Shown one piece after another: positions 17,644-26,163 of a stretch of 64,000 nt of DNA (its first letter is position 1; each line of letters starts with the position of its first letter). Source of the stretch: Maricaulis maris (GTDB taxonomy: Bacteria; Pseudomonadota; Alphaproteobacteria; Caulobacterales; Maricaulaceae); assembly GCF_036322705.1 (NCBI RefSeq), contig NZ_AP027270.1, positions 434,001-498,000 on the forward strand, in the 5' to 3' direction. The notes under the pieces were generated by a model, which was given only the letters and a program-made list of their open reading frames with translations, was not told the origin of the DNA and did no database searches. The position numbers were made by a program, and so were the translations under genes.

Positions 17644-18863
17644 GCCAGGACCTGATCCTGAAACCGGTGCGCGGTGGCGGGGTGGCGTGGTCCATTGTGG
17701 ATCGCGGCCATCGCGCCCGCCTGCAGGAGGGCCGGCTGGCGGCAGACGAGAGTCTGCCCGAGGCAGCCCTGGACGCGGTGACCCGCACCCTGATCGTGCT
17801 GCCGGCTGAAGACCTTCACCTCGCCCGGCTGAGCATTCCGGCCCGCTCGGAACGCGAGGCGCGTCTGGCGGCGCCCTATCTGCTCGAGGACGAACTTGCC
17901 TCCCGCCTCGACGAGACGACGGTGCTGCCCGGGCCCCGTCGTGCCGAGGATGACCGGCGCTGGGTTGTTGCACTCGACAGTGCGCTGCTGGCCGACTGGC
18001 GCGCGCGCCTCGCCGGTCTCGCCATTCGCCCGGCCTACCTCGTCCCCGACAGCCTCGTTGCCATCGAGCCGGGCGCTGCGCTGACCCTCTATGATCGCGG
18101 CGACAGCATTCTCTTTGCCTACGACCCGGACGCGGAAAATCCAGCTTCGCCGCTGGCCGGGGTCATGGATACTGCGCTGTTCGGCTCGGTCATCCAGCCC
18201 TTGGTCCAGGCCGCCGGATCCGGCACGGTCGCCGCGTCACGCTCGCTCGGTCTGACCGGCGCGAATTTCCGGGCCATTGGCCAGGGCGAACTCGACCTGC
18301 GCGCCAGCGGCCTCGATGACGCCTTGCTGACCGCCCTGCCGCGGCTGTTCGGTGAGGGGCTGGCGTCCGGTTTTGACGGGGCGGCGCTGATGCGACCCCT
18401 GCGCCGGCCGCTGGCGATGGCGGCCGGTCTACTGCTGGCCTTCTGTCTGCTGATGGCCGGGGAGGCGCTCTATTATCGCTTCCAGGCCGAACGCTTCGAG
18501 TCGGCAACCGTGGCGGTCTTCAATCATGCCGTGCCTGATCTCGGACGGCCGGTGATCGCCGCCGAGGCCGAGCGCCTGCTCGCTGATCGCCTCGCCCGGC
18601 TCGAGGGCAATGGCCAGTCAGCCTTCCTCCAGCTGGTCACCGCGCTCGACGATCTGACCGCCGACAGCGAGCGGATCCGGATCGACCATGTCCGCTTCGA
18701 CCCGGCCGGGGGCCGTCTTTCGGTCGGTGCGACCTATAGCGATTTTTCCGATTTTGACGCCCTGAGTGCTCGCGCCGACCTGCTTGGCCTGCGGCTCGAG
18801 GACGGTGGGGCCCGCGAGGGTTCGGCCGGGATCGAGGGCGAGTTTGTGGTGAGGCTGCCATGA
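17640..18863 (+). CDS. gspL: type II secretion protein GspL
   Basis: 407 aa. A cytoplasmic actin-like domain (about residues 1-250, opening with LILKPVRGGGVAWSIVD and LIVLPAEDLHLARLSIPARSEREARLAAPYLLEDELA) is followed by one membrane helix (MAAGLLLAFCLLMAGEALYY, around 260-280) and a periplasmic ferredoxin-like domain. GspL recruits the GspE ATPase to the membrane and partners GspM, encoded next with a 4-nt overlap. Confidence 0.92.
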   Translation: MSQDLILKPVRGGGVAWSIVDRGHRARLQEGRLAADESLPEAALDAVTRTLIVLPAEDLHLARLSIPARSEREARLAAPYLLEDELASRLDETTVLPGPRRAEDDRRWVVALDSALLADWRARLAGLAIRPAYLVPDSLVAIEPGAALTLYDRGDSILFAYDPDAENPASPLAGVMDTALFGSVIQPLVQAAGSGTVAASRSLGLTGANFRAIGQGELDLRASGLDDALLTALPRLFGEGLASGFDGAALMRPLRRPLAMAAGLLLAFCLLMAGEALYYRFQAERFESATVAVFNHAVPDLGRPVIAAEAERLLADRLARLEGNGQSAFLQLVTALDDLTADSERIRIDHVRFDPAGGRLSVGATYSDFSDFDALSARADLLGLRLEDGGAREGSAGIEGEFVVRLP

Positions 18864-19360
18864 TGTCCGCTGTCCTGAGCCCGATCCGCGCCTGGTGGGA
18901 CGGGTTGTCCAATCGCGAACAGATCATGCTGGGCCTGGCCGGCAGCCTGTTGCTGGTTCTGGTTATCACTGGCCTGGTCATCCAGCCGCTGATCGGCTGG
19001 CATGCGCGGGCGCGGCATGAGTACGCCTCGGCCATGCAGCTCTATCGTGCGGTTGAAGCCGACGCCGAGCGGTTCCGGATCCTGTCCGCGGCGCAACCGG
19101 CCAGCGACGCACCGACCCAGTCGCTGCGCTCCGTGGTCGGTGCCCTGGCGCTGCGTCATGACATTGCCCTGGCCCGCATGGTGCCAGGCGAGAATGGTCG
19201 GCTGACGGTCAATATCGATCGCGCCGAGACCACCGCCGTGCTCGCCTGGCTGGTCGATCTGGAGCAGCGCTACGGCATCCGTCCGCAAGCCTCGACGCTC
19301 GACCGCGAGGCCGATGGTTACGTCTCGGCTGCCTTCGTGCTGGGCCGGGGTGGCCTGTGA
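18860..19360 (+). CDS. gspM: type II secretion protein GspM
   Basis: 166 aa. The short cytoplasmic start (SPIRAWWDGLSNREQIMLG) is typical of GspM; one membrane helix (LAGSLLLVLVITGLVIQPL) and a small periplasmic domain follow. Binds and stabilises GspL. Overlaps both neighbours by 4 nt. Confidence 0.9.
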   Translation: MMSAVLSPIRAWWDGLSNREQIMLGLAGSLLLVLVITGLVIQPLIGWHARARHEYASAMQLYRAVEADAERFRILSAAQPASDAPTQSLRSVVGALALRHDIALARMVPGENGRLTVNIDRAETTAVLAWLVDLEQRYGIRPQASTLDREADGYVSAAFVLGRGGL

Positions 19361-20106
19361 TGGCGGGGCGTCTTCTGCTTGTTGCCGGATTGCTGCTGAT
19401 CTGGCTGATCGTGCTGATGCCGCTCAAACTGGTCGCGCTGGCGGCCGGGGGCAGCGAGACGCTGGGCTATCGCGATGTGTTCGGGACGGTCTGGCAGGGC
19501 CGGGTCTACGGGCTGCGCGTCAATGGCGTGCCGGTCCGCGAGCTGGAAGTCGCAACCGATCCGCTCGCCCTGCTGACAGGCCGGCTCGGCGGCAGCTGGC
19601 GCGTCAATGATGCCAGCCTGCGCGGCGCGGGCCGGGCGCGTCTGTCCGGCAATGGCAACAGTCTGGATCTCGGCCCGACGCAACTGGTCGCAACGCTGGA
19701 TCGGCTCGGCCTTGACCGCCTGCCCGGGCTGGACCCGGCCGAGCGGGTCTTCATCCGGCTGGATGGTCTGGTTGTCCGGGATGGGCTGTGCGTCAGCGCC
19801 TCCGGCACGGCCCGCAGCGGCGCGCTGATCGCTCTGGCTCGGCTCTATGGCCATGACGGGCCGACCGTGACCGGCACCTTTGCCTGCGACGAGGGCCGGC
19901 TGGTGCTGGACTGGGCGGGTGAGGCCGAGGGGCTGGCGCTGCGGGGCCGGGTCGGCTTCCGTGCCGGGGGGTATGACTGGACCGCCCGGATCGAGACCGC
20001 CTGGCCCGAGCTCGCCGACAGCCTCGCCCTGGCTGGCCTGGAACGCGACGGGGATGCCTGGCAGGCCGCAGGGCGTCAGGCCTATGCCGATCAGAACGCC
20101 GGATAG
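19357..20106 (+). CDS. gspN: type II secretion protein GspN
   Basis: 249 aa. An N-terminal membrane helix (LLLVAGLLLIWLIVLMPLKLVAL) is followed by the GspN pattern TVWQGRVYGLRVNGVPV and a beta-rich periplasmic part. GspN is an accessory subunit present in only some T2SS. Last gene of the operon. Its final 16 nt overlap tail-to-tail with the opposite-strand gspO. Confidence 0.87.
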   Translation: MMAGRLLLVAGLLLIWLIVLMPLKLVALAAGGSETLGYRDVFGTVWQGRVYGLRVNGVPVRELEVATDPLALLTGRLGGSWRVNDASLRGAGRARLSGNGNSLDLGPTQLVATLDRLGLDRLPGLDPAERVFIRLDGLVVRDGLCVSASGTARSGALIALARLYGHDGPTVTGTFACDEGRLVLDWAGEAEGLALRGRVGFRAGGYDWTARIETAWPELADSLALAGLERDGDAWQAAGRQAYADQNAG

Positions 20107-20573
20107 AGGCCGGGCCCATAGGCCCGGTGCAGCCAGCCGATAAAAAAGCCGAGCGCCAGCCAGGGTCCGAAGGCCCAGGGCTGTGACGAATCGGGCAGAC
20201 GGCGCCGGATCAGCGCCAGCGCGCCGATGAAGGCCAGCGCGCTCGCCGTGCCGACCAGCACGATCAGCGGCAGCAGCCAACCGCCGCACCAGGCACCAGC
20301 GGCCGCCATCAACTTGGCATCACCGCGACCCAGCCCGTCGCGTCCACGCCAGTGCCGGTAGCCGGTCTCGATGGCAACAAAGCTGCCATAACCGAGAGCT
20401 GCGCCCACAAGCGATGTCCAGGGCGTGCCAAGGAAAACCGTGTTGATGGCGACTCCCGCGGCGATCAATGGCAGGGTCCCGAGGTCGGGCAGGCGGAAGC
20501 TGCGCGCATCAATCCAGGCCAGGGTGGCGAGGGCGACCAGGAGGGTCGCTGTAGCGAGGTGAATGTGAATCAT
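20091..20573 (-). CDS. gspO: short prepilin peptidase (A24 family) for the T2SS
   Basis: 160 aa from the ATG at 20573 (behind AGGACGGGA). Only the membrane aspartyl peptidase domain is present: the two catalytic Asp motifs are [11 protein letters not shown] and GRGDAKLM, within about five to six hydrophobic segments. The N-terminal cytoplasmic methyltransferase-type domain of full-length GspO/PilD (about 250-290 aa) is missing, as in TadV/CpaA-type peptidases. Likely processes GspG-K. Encoded convergently with gspN (16-nt overlap) and divergently from phnC. Confidence 0.88.
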   Translation of the reverse strand: MIHIHLATATLLVALATLAWIDARSFRLPDLGTLPLIAAGVAINTVFLGTPWTSLVGAALGYGSFVAIETGYRHWRGRDGLGRGDAKLMAAAGAWCGGWLLPLIVLVGTASALAFIGALALIRRRLPDSSQPWAFGPWLALGFFIGWLHRAYGPGLYPAF

Positions 20574-20580
20574 TCCCGTC

Positions 20581-20598
20581 CTGTCACAAAAGTGTAAT
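20581..20598 (+). promoter_or_regulatory. candidate Pho box between gspO and phnC
   Basis: CTGTCAC (20581, 7/7 to CTGTCAY) is followed 11 nt later by GTGTAAT (20592, 5/7) with the spacer AAAA. It lies 44-61 nt before the phnC start and directly abuts the gspO leader, so PhoB binding could affect both genes. Confidence 0.6.
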
Positions 20599-20641
20599 AC
20601 GCATGAGCCACAAGGTCTGGACTCAACAGGGGAACGACACA

Positions 20642-21436
20642 ATGACAGACGCCGCTCTGGCGCTCCACGCTGAAAATGTCCGAATGACATTCGGCGAGAC
20701 CAAGGCGCTCGACGATGTCAGCCTGTCCGTGAAACCGGGCGAGATGGTTGCATTGATCGGTCCCTCCGGCTCGGGCAAATCCACCTTGCTGCGCGTTGCC
20801 GCAGCCCTGCAGGTCGCCGACGCCGAAAGCGGACCCGTCTCCGTGCTCGGCCGGACCATGCAGCAGCACGGCAAGCTGTCCAATGGCGTCCAGCGCAACC
20901 GGATCAAGCTCGGCTTCATCTTCCAGCAGTTCAACCTGGTCGGCCGCCTGTCCCTGTTCCAGAACGTGCTGGTCGGCGCGCTCGGTCGCCTGCCGACCTG
21001 GCGCGGCGTGCTCGGCATTTTTCCCGACAGCGTCAAGCAAAGCGCCATGGACGCGCTGAGCCGCGTCGGTGTCGACGCCTTTGCCGCACGCCGGGCCTCC
21101 AATCTGTCCGGTGGCCAGCAGCAGCGCGGTGCGATCGCCCGCGCGCTCGTGCAGGGCGCCGAAGTGTTGTTCGCCGACGAGCCGATCGCCTCGCTCGACC
21201 CGGTCTCCGCCCGCAAGGTCATGGAGACCCTGCGCGAGCTGAACCTGGATGACGGGCTGACCGTCGTGGTGACGCTGCACCAGGTCGATTACGCCCAGCG
21301 TTTCTGTGATCGCATCGTGGCCCTGAACAAGGGCCGGATTGTCTATGACGGCCCGGCTTCCGGCCTCGAACGTGACAAGCTGGTCGAAATTTACGGTCCT
21401 GAATTCGAGACGGCTTTCCAAGGGGGAGAGGCGTGA
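20642..21436 (+). CDS. phnC: phosphonate/phosphate-type ABC transporter ATP-binding protein
   Basis: 264 aa from the ATG at 20642, which has a good ribosome site (AGGGGA); an in-frame ATG at 20603 is less likely. Walker [13 protein letters not shown]-loop [21 protein letters not shown], signature [15 protein letters not shown], Walker [14 protein letters not shown] and the His switch are all present, and the Q-loop region is the PhnC form. It energises the PhnD-PhnE fusion encoded next. No C-P lyase genes lie nearby, so the substrate may be phosphate or phosphite rather than phosphonate. Confidence 0.92.
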   Translation: MTDAALALHAENVRMTFGETKALDDVSLSVKPGEMVALIGPSGSGKSTLLRVAAALQVADAESGPVSVLGRTMQQHGKLSNGVQRNRIKLGFIFQQFNLVGRLSLFQNVLVGALGRLPTWRGVLGIFPDSVKQSAMDALSRVGVDAFAARRASNLSGGQQQRGAIARALVQGAEVLFADEPIASLDPVSARKVMETLRELNLDDGLTVVVTLHQVDYAQRFCDRIVALNKGRIVYDGPASGLERDKLVEIYGPEFETAFQGGEA

Positions 21437-23475
21437 TGACCTCGATGTTGACCCAATCCTTCCGCATGCTGGCGAAAGCCGGCCTCCTGCTCGCCGCCCT
21501 GTCCTTGGCCGCCTGTTCCGGCAGTGCCAATGAGCCGCGCTCCTCGACGACCTCGTCCGAGACCGCCCAGCCATCGGACGGTAGCCGCCGGGTGCTCAAT
21601 TTCGGCATTATCGCGACCGAATCCTCGGCCACCCAGGAAACCAACTGGCGCCCCTTCATCGATGCGATGTCGGAATGGACGGGCTATGACATCCAGCCCT
21701 ATTACGCCTCGGACTATGCCGGCGTGATCCAGGCGATGCGCTATGACAGCGTGCAGTTTGCCTGGTTCTCCAATTTCTCCGGTCTTCAGGCCGTGCGCCG
21801 CGCCGGCGGCGAGGTCTTCGCCAAGGCCACCTATCCGGACGGCTCGGAGGGCTATCATTCGGTCCTGCTGGTGCCGACCGATAGCCCGATCCAGACCCTG
21901 GACGACATCCTGGCCTGTGACGGCAGCCTCGATTTCGGCATGGGCGATCCCAATTCGACCTCCGGCTATCTGGTGCCGTCGGCCTTCATCTTCGCCCCGC
22001 GCGGGATTGACCCGAACGAGTGCTACAACTCGGTGCGCAACGCCAATCACGAGGCCAATGCGGTCGCCGTGGCCAATGGCCTGATCGATGTCGGTACCAA
22101 CAATACCACCAACATGATCCTGCTGGAGCGCTCGCGTCCGGACATGTACAACCGTCTGCGCGAGATCTGGCGGTCCCCGATGATCGGCACCGATCCGATC
22201 ATCTGGCGCGCTGATCTCGACGTCGAAGCCAAGCAGCGCCTGCAATACTTCTTCATGAATTACGGCCGCATGGGCACACCGGAAGAGGTCGCTGAAGCCC
22301 GGGCGGTCCTCGACCCGCTCTACTTCGGCACCTTCCTGCCGGCATCCAATGCCCATCTGGATCCGATCGTACAGCTCGAAATCGTGCGCGACCTGACCAA
22401 TGTCCGCAATGATCCCGATCTCACCGATGAGGAGCGGGCGACCCGTATCGCCGAGCTGCAGGCGCGTCTGGCCGAGGTCGAGGCCGGTAATTCCGGACTG
22501 ACCAGCCAGGGTAATTCCTTCGAGCAGATCACCAATGAGGCCGAAGGCCAGATCCATGCCGAGGCCGCCGGCGTCGACTGGGTGATGGGCGGCGTTCTGA
22601 TGATCGTCGCGGTCGGCGGGCTGGTCCTGCTGCTGTGGGCGTCCGCGCCGCGCGGACCAGGCCCCAAGGTTCCGCTGATGGAGCGCATCGCCAATGCGGT
22701 GATTGCCGCTGGCGTCGTGGTCATCCTGGTCTGGAGCTTCGACTCCGCTGACATGGACCGGTCCTACCTGCTGGTCGAAAACGCCGGCGATATGGGCGAG
22801 TTCATTGGCGGTTTCCTGCCCGATGACATCGCCGACAGCGCCTCCCGCGCGACCTATTGGGAAGCCCTGTCGAACGGCTTCGAGGAAGCCATTCCGCAGA
22901 TGATCGTGACCGTCCAGATCGCGATCTGGGGGACCTTCATCGCCGTCATCTCGGCGATCCCCTTCGGCCTGCTCAGCGCCCGCAACGTCGCGCCGGGCTG
23001 GCTGGTCCAGCCGGTGCGCCGCCTGATGGACGTGTTCCGCTCGATCAACGAGCTGATCATCGCCCTCGTCTTCATCGCCGCGGTGGGCCTCGGCCCGCTG
23101 GCCGGGGTGATGGCGCTCGCGGTCCACACCACCGGCGTCCTCGCCAAGCTGTTCTCGGAAGCGGTCGAGTCGATCGATCATGGTCCGGTCGAGGGTGTCC
23201 GGGCGACCGGTGCACGGCCGATCCACGAGGTGATCTGGGCGGTGATTCCCCAGGTCGCACCGCTGTGGACCTCCTTCGGTCTTTACCGGTTCGAGTCGAA
23301 TGCGCGTTCGGCGACGGTGCTGGGCCTGATCGGCGCCGGCGGTATCGGACAGATCCTGTTCGAAGCCGTCCGGGCGTTTGACTACCAGCGCACCGCGGCC
23401 ATCGTGATTGTGATCGTCATCGCCGTCAGCGCGATCGACATGATGTCGCAATTGCTCCGCAAGCGACTGACCTGA
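21436..23475 (+). CDS. phnDE: PhnD-PhnE fusion: binding lipoprotein joined to ABC permease
   Basis: 679 aa in one uninterrupted frame. Residues 1-30 carry a lipoprotein signal (LLLAALSLAAC). About 48-340 is a PhnD-type substrate-binding domain (LNFGIIATESSATQETNWRPF, DYAGVIQAMRYDSVQFAWF, DPNSTSGYLVPSAF). Charged helices near 345-372 may form a coiled coil. Two extra membrane helices follow (about 382-403 and 420-438), then the PhnE permease with an EAA-like loop (GVRATGARPIHEVIWAVIPQ). PhnD and PhnE are normally separate proteins. The phnC stop overlaps its ATG (TGATG) and AGGGGGAGAGG precedes it, so the two genes are coupled. Codon use is uniform across the junction. Confidence 0.93.
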   Translation: MTSMLTQSFRMLAKAGLLLAALSLAACSGSANEPRSSTTSSETAQPSDGSRRVLNFGIIATESSATQETNWRPFIDAMSEWTGYDIQPYYASDYAGVIQAMRYDSVQFAWFSNFSGLQAVRRAGGEVFAKATYPDGSEGYHSVLLVPTDSPIQTLDDILACDGSLDFGMGDPNSTSGYLVPSAFIFAPRGIDPNECYNSVRNANHEANAVAVANGLIDVGTNNTTNMILLERSRPDMYNRLREIWRSPMIGTDPIIWRADLDVEAKQRLQYFFMNYGRMGTPEEVAEARAVLDPLYFGTFLPASNAHLDPIVQLEIVRDLTNVRNDPDLTDEERATRIAELQARLAEVEAGNSGLTSQGNSFEQITNEAEGQIHAEAAGVDWVMGGVLMIVAVGGLVLLLWASAPRGPGPKVPLMERIANAVIAAGVVVILVWSFDSADMDRSYLLVENAGDMGEFIGGFLPDDIADSASRATYWEALSNGFEEAIPQMIVTVQIAIWGTFIAVISAIPFGLLSARNVAPGWLVQPVRRLMDVFRSINELIIALVFIAAVGLGPLAGVMALAVHTTGVLAKLFSEAVESIDHGPVEGVRATGARPIHEVIWAVIPQVAPLWTSFGLYRFESNARSATVLGLIGAGGIGQILFEAVRAFDYQRTAAIVIVIVIAVSAIDMMSQLLRKRLT

Positions 23476-23496
23476 TTTTACGAGGATAATCGAAGA

Positions 23497-23528
23497 AAGC
23501 CCGGGGCACTGACGTCCCGGGCTTTTTT
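23497..23528 (+). terminator. rho-independent terminator after phnDE
   Basis: Stem AAGCCCGGG (23497-23505) pairs with CCCGGGCTT (23516-23524), and T23-T28 gives the U-run. It closes the phnC-phnDE transcript. Confidence 0.9.
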
Positions 23529-23553
23529 GTGCGCGCAATGAAATGCAACAAAG

Positions 23554-23635
23554 GTGTCACGAGGCTGTAGCAAAACCGTCATCGAGTCGAAGTACGAAAA
23601 TTCGCGAAACAACGAAATCGTAGCAAAACCTTCAC
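23554..23635 (+). promoter_or_regulatory. duplicated Pho-box-like sites upstream of the porin
   Basis: GTGTCAC (23554), CTGTAGC (23565) and CCGTCAT (23576) lie exactly 11 nt apart, with A-rich or GAGG spacers, and match CTGTCAY 6/7, 5/7 and 6/7. A second pair, TCGTAGC (23618) and CCTTCAC (23629), repeats the GTAGCAAAACC core 53 nt further on. Both sites precede the GTG of the phosphate-type porin at 23716. Confidence 0.65.
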
Positions 23636-23715
23636 TCAACGGACGCCTCTTTGACACATTGTGCCTATAGCGCAACGGATCAGACAGGTGTCCTGACAAC
23701 ATCAGGAACACCAGC

Positions 23716-24915
23716 GTGACCCGACGTTTTCTTGCGAGCACCCTCTTGGCCGCCAGCGCTGCCCTTGTCGCCACCGCCACAGCAACTGCCCAGGAGGCGG
23801 GGGGCTGGGAATTTGACGGCGTACCGTCCTGGTCGAACCCGGACAGCGGTGACAGCTTCACCTTCCGTGGCCGCGTCTTCCTCGACTATGGCGATATCGA
23901 TTTCACGTCGGGTGGCACCCGCACCGGCTTTAACGACAGCGAGCTGCGCACTGCCCGCCTCGGCGTCACCGGCAGCTTCCGCGGCGTTGACTACGTGGCC
24001 GAGTTTGACTGGATCAACGAGGAAATCGCTGCCAACGACGTCTATCTGACGTTCGATGCGGGCAATTTCGACGTGATGGTCGGTCACATGAAGACCACCA
24101 ACTCGGCCGAGGAAATCACCTCCTCGCGCTACATCACCTTCATGGAGCGCGGCCTCGGCACCGACCTGTTCGGCCTTGATCGCCGGGTCGGCGTCACGGT
24201 GATGCACAGCGGTTCCAATTACAGCCTCGCGGCCGGCATCTATGGCGGCCGTCCGGGCGATCTGTCCCAGACCCTGGAGCTTGGTGACAGCTCGGCGATC
24301 TCGGCCCGGGCCACCCGTGCCTTCGTCGGCGAGGGGACCACGGTCCATCTCGGCGCTTCGGTTCGTCACCTTGATTATGGCGGGGCCGGGACCCGCGTCC
24401 GCGTCCGTCCGCAGACCCATATCACCGACCGCATCGTGACCGCCGACTTCCGCCCGGGCCGTCCGCTCGGCGAAGCCGACACCTCCTTCTTCTGGGGCCT
24501 CGAAGCCGCCGTCATCCACGGACCCTTCCATGCGGAAGCCGAGTGGATGAACATGACGGTCGACGGCCCGGCCGGTAATCCGGACTTCAACGCCCAGTTT
24601 GCCAATTTCGGCTGGTTCCTGACCGGCGAGACGCGCAGCTATTCGGCCGGCTCCGGCAAGTTCGGCCGCACCCGTCCGACGACCACGGTGTCGGAAGGCG
24701 GGCCGGGCGCCTGGGAAGTCGCCGTCCGTCTGGACCGCGCCGACCTCGACACCGTCGCGGCCGGCGAACTCACCAATTTGACCCTGGGTGTGAACTGGTA
24801 CCTTGAGGACCATTTCCGCATCATGGCCAATCTCGTCGATGGCACGCTCTCGGTTCCGGGCGCGAATGACACCGACGTGTCGGGCGCACAAGTTCGACTG
24901 CAATGGGATTTCTGA
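23716..24915 (+). CDS. phosphate-selective porin, OprO/OprP-like
   Basis: 399 aa from GTG at 23716 behind AGGA. Signal peptide MTRRFLASTLLAASAALVATATATA, then a beta-barrel with alternating strands and a C-terminal aromatic end (LQWDF). The stretches RLGVTGSFRGVDYVAEFDW and MVGHMKTTNSAEEITSSRYITFMERG match the porin O/P family, whose Pseudomonas members form phosphate or polyphosphate channels. Pho-box-like sites upstream and pstS 57 nt downstream support phosphate or another phosphorus anion as substrate. Specificity itself is inferred. Confidence 0.88.
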   Translation: MTRRFLASTLLAASAALVATATATAQEAGGWEFDGVPSWSNPDSGDSFTFRGRVFLDYGDIDFTSGGTRTGFNDSELRTARLGVTGSFRGVDYVAEFDWINEEIAANDVYLTFDAGNFDVMVGHMKTTNSAEEITSSRYITFMERGLGTDLFGLDRRVGVTVMHSGSNYSLAAGIYGGRPGDLSQTLELGDSSAISARATRAFVGEGTTVHLGASVRHLDYGGAGTRVRVRPQTHITDRIVTADFRPGRPLGEADTSFFWGLEAAVIHGPFHAEAEWMNMTVDGPAGNPDFNAQFANFGWFLTGETRSYSAGSGKFGRTRPTTTVSEGGPGAWEVAVRLDRADLDTVAAGELTNLTLGVNWYLEDHFRIMANLVDGTLSVPGANDTDVSGAQVRLQWDF

Positions 24916-24920
24916 TCAAC

Positions 24921-24945
24921 GCGGGCCCGGTCATGCCGGGCCTGC
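24921..24945 (+). other. intercistronic hairpin between porin gene and pstS
   Basis: GGCCCGG (24924-24930) pairs with CCGGGCC (24936-24942) around TCATG, extendable to about 10 bp through one G-U pair. There is no U-run. It probably sets the ratio of porin to PstS from a shared transcript or protects the 3' end of the porin message. Confidence 0.5.
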
Positions 24946-24972
24946 ATCGTTTAGTGGCAAGGAATTGAAGAC

Positions 24973-26028
24973 ATGAAACTCCACGCTCAACTCGCCGTCG
25001 CTGTGGCGGCCCTGGCGATCGCCGGTGGTGCCCAGGCACAGCAGCGCGACCAGATCCGCATCGTCGGCTCGTCGACCGTATTCCCGTTCTCGACCGCCGT
25101 GGCTGAAAGCTTCGGCGCCAAGACCGGCTTCGCCACCCCGGTTGTCGAATCGACCGGGTCGGGCGGCGGTCTGCGCCTGTTCTGCTCCGGTGTCGGCACC
25201 GAGCACCCGGACATCGTCAACGCCTCGCGCCGCATGCGCGGCTCGGAATACGAGCGCTGCCAGGACAATGGCGTGCGCGAAATCACCGAAGTGCGTATCG
25301 GTTTCGACGGGATCGTCCTGGGCTCCGCCGACCGCTCCATGTCGGAAGTGGACATGACGCTCGAGCAGGTCTGGCTGGCCCTGTCTGCCGAAGTGCCGGC
25401 GGACGAAACCTGCTCCAGCTTCATTCCCAACCCGTATGAGCGCTGGTCGGATATCGACCCGTCGCTGCCGCGTCAGCGGATCGAGGTCTTCGGCCCGCCG
25501 CCGACGTCCGGAACGCGCGATGCCTTCGTCGAGCTCGGCATGCAGGACGGTGCCCGTCATGTCGCGTGCATGGATGCTCTGCGTGACAGCGACCGTGACC
25601 GTTTCGAGCAGATTGCCAGCCGCATCCGTGAAGATGGTCGCTGGATCGATGCCGGCGAGAATGACAACGCCATTGTCCAGACGCTGGTCAACACGCCGAC
25701 CGCCTTCGGCGTCTTCGGCTTCTCCTTTCTCGACCAGAACTCTGACCGCATCTCCGCGGTTTCGATCAATGGCGTTCCGCCGGAGTTCGAAAACATTGCC
25801 GATGGCAGCTACCCGGTCTCCCGCTCGCTCTTCTTCTACGTGAAGAACCAGCACGCGGCGATCATCCCGGGCCTTGTCGAATACGTCGAGGAGTTCACCT
25901 CCGAGGACGCCTGGGGCGAGTTCGGCTACCTCACCGACCGCGGCCTGATCCCGCTCCCCGATGGTGTGCGCGACGAGACCCGTGACCGCGCCGTCAACCT
26001 CTCGGCGATGACGCAGTCTCCGGAATAG
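24973..26028 (+). CDS. pstS: phosphate-binding periplasmic protein
   Basis: 351 aa. Signal peptide ending GGAQA before QQRD. Phosphate-site motifs of the PstS family: GSSTVFPFSTAVAE near the start, ESTGSGGGLRLFC, and PTSGTRDAF in the middle. Binds Pi in the periplasm for the high-affinity importer. No pstC, pstA or pstB lies in this window, so its permease is elsewhere or it works with another importer. ATG behind AAGGA, 57 nt after the porin gene, probably co-transcribed. Confidence 0.9.
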   Translation: MKLHAQLAVAVAALAIAGGAQAQQRDQIRIVGSSTVFPFSTAVAESFGAKTGFATPVVESTGSGGGLRLFCSGVGTEHPDIVNASRRMRGSEYERCQDNGVREITEVRIGFDGIVLGSADRSMSEVDMTLEQVWLALSAEVPADETCSSFIPNPYERWSDIDPSLPRQRIEVFGPPPTSGTRDAFVELGMQDGARHVACMDALRDSDRDRFEQIASRIREDGRWIDAGENDNAIVQTLVNTPTAFGVFGFSFLDQNSDRISAVSINGVPPEFENIADGSYPVSRSLFFYVKNQHAAIIPGLVEYVEEFTSEDAWGEFGYLTDRGLIPLPDGVRDETRDRAVNLSAMTQSPE

Positions 26029-26054
26029 ACCTGTCCTTTTGACGGGTGTGCAAG

Positions 26055-26084
26055 CGGGGATGGCCAGATGGCCGTCCCCGTTTT
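26055..26084 (+). terminator. rho-independent terminator after pstS
   Basis: CGGGGATGGCC (26055-26065) pairs with GGCCGTCCCCG (26070-26080) with one G-U pair, followed by TTTT. Confidence 0.8.
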
Positions 26085-26122
26085 CACGTCTGGTCCAAGG
26101 CAAAATGGGGCCAGAGCAAATG

Positions 26123-26147
26123 GGGACAGGTCGGCCTAACCTGTCCC
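26123..26147. other. perfect 9-bp inverted repeat between convergent genes
   Basis: GGGACAGGT (26123-26131) and ACCTGTCCC (26139-26147) with a 7-nt loop lie just beyond the end of the minus-strand glycosyltransferase gene. It could be its transcript end structure; there is no clear U-run. Confidence 0.5.
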
Positions 26148-26163
26148 GACTGCGTCGGTGGCC

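Noticed and set aside
21436-23475. Two separate genes phnD and phnE with a missed stop
   Set aside because: The frame is continuous with steady codon use across 22450-22700, with no stop and no internal ribosome site plus start at the domain border.
21391-23538. Open minus-strand frame of 715 codons over the importer gene; similar long antisense frames at 3886-6186, 6376-8649, 9624-11801, 11665-13590, 30923-33259 and 36267-38153
   Set aside because: Each is the mirror of a well-supported gene, is rich in Asp/Gly/Arg/His typical of antisense GC-rich frames, and lacks a ribosome site.
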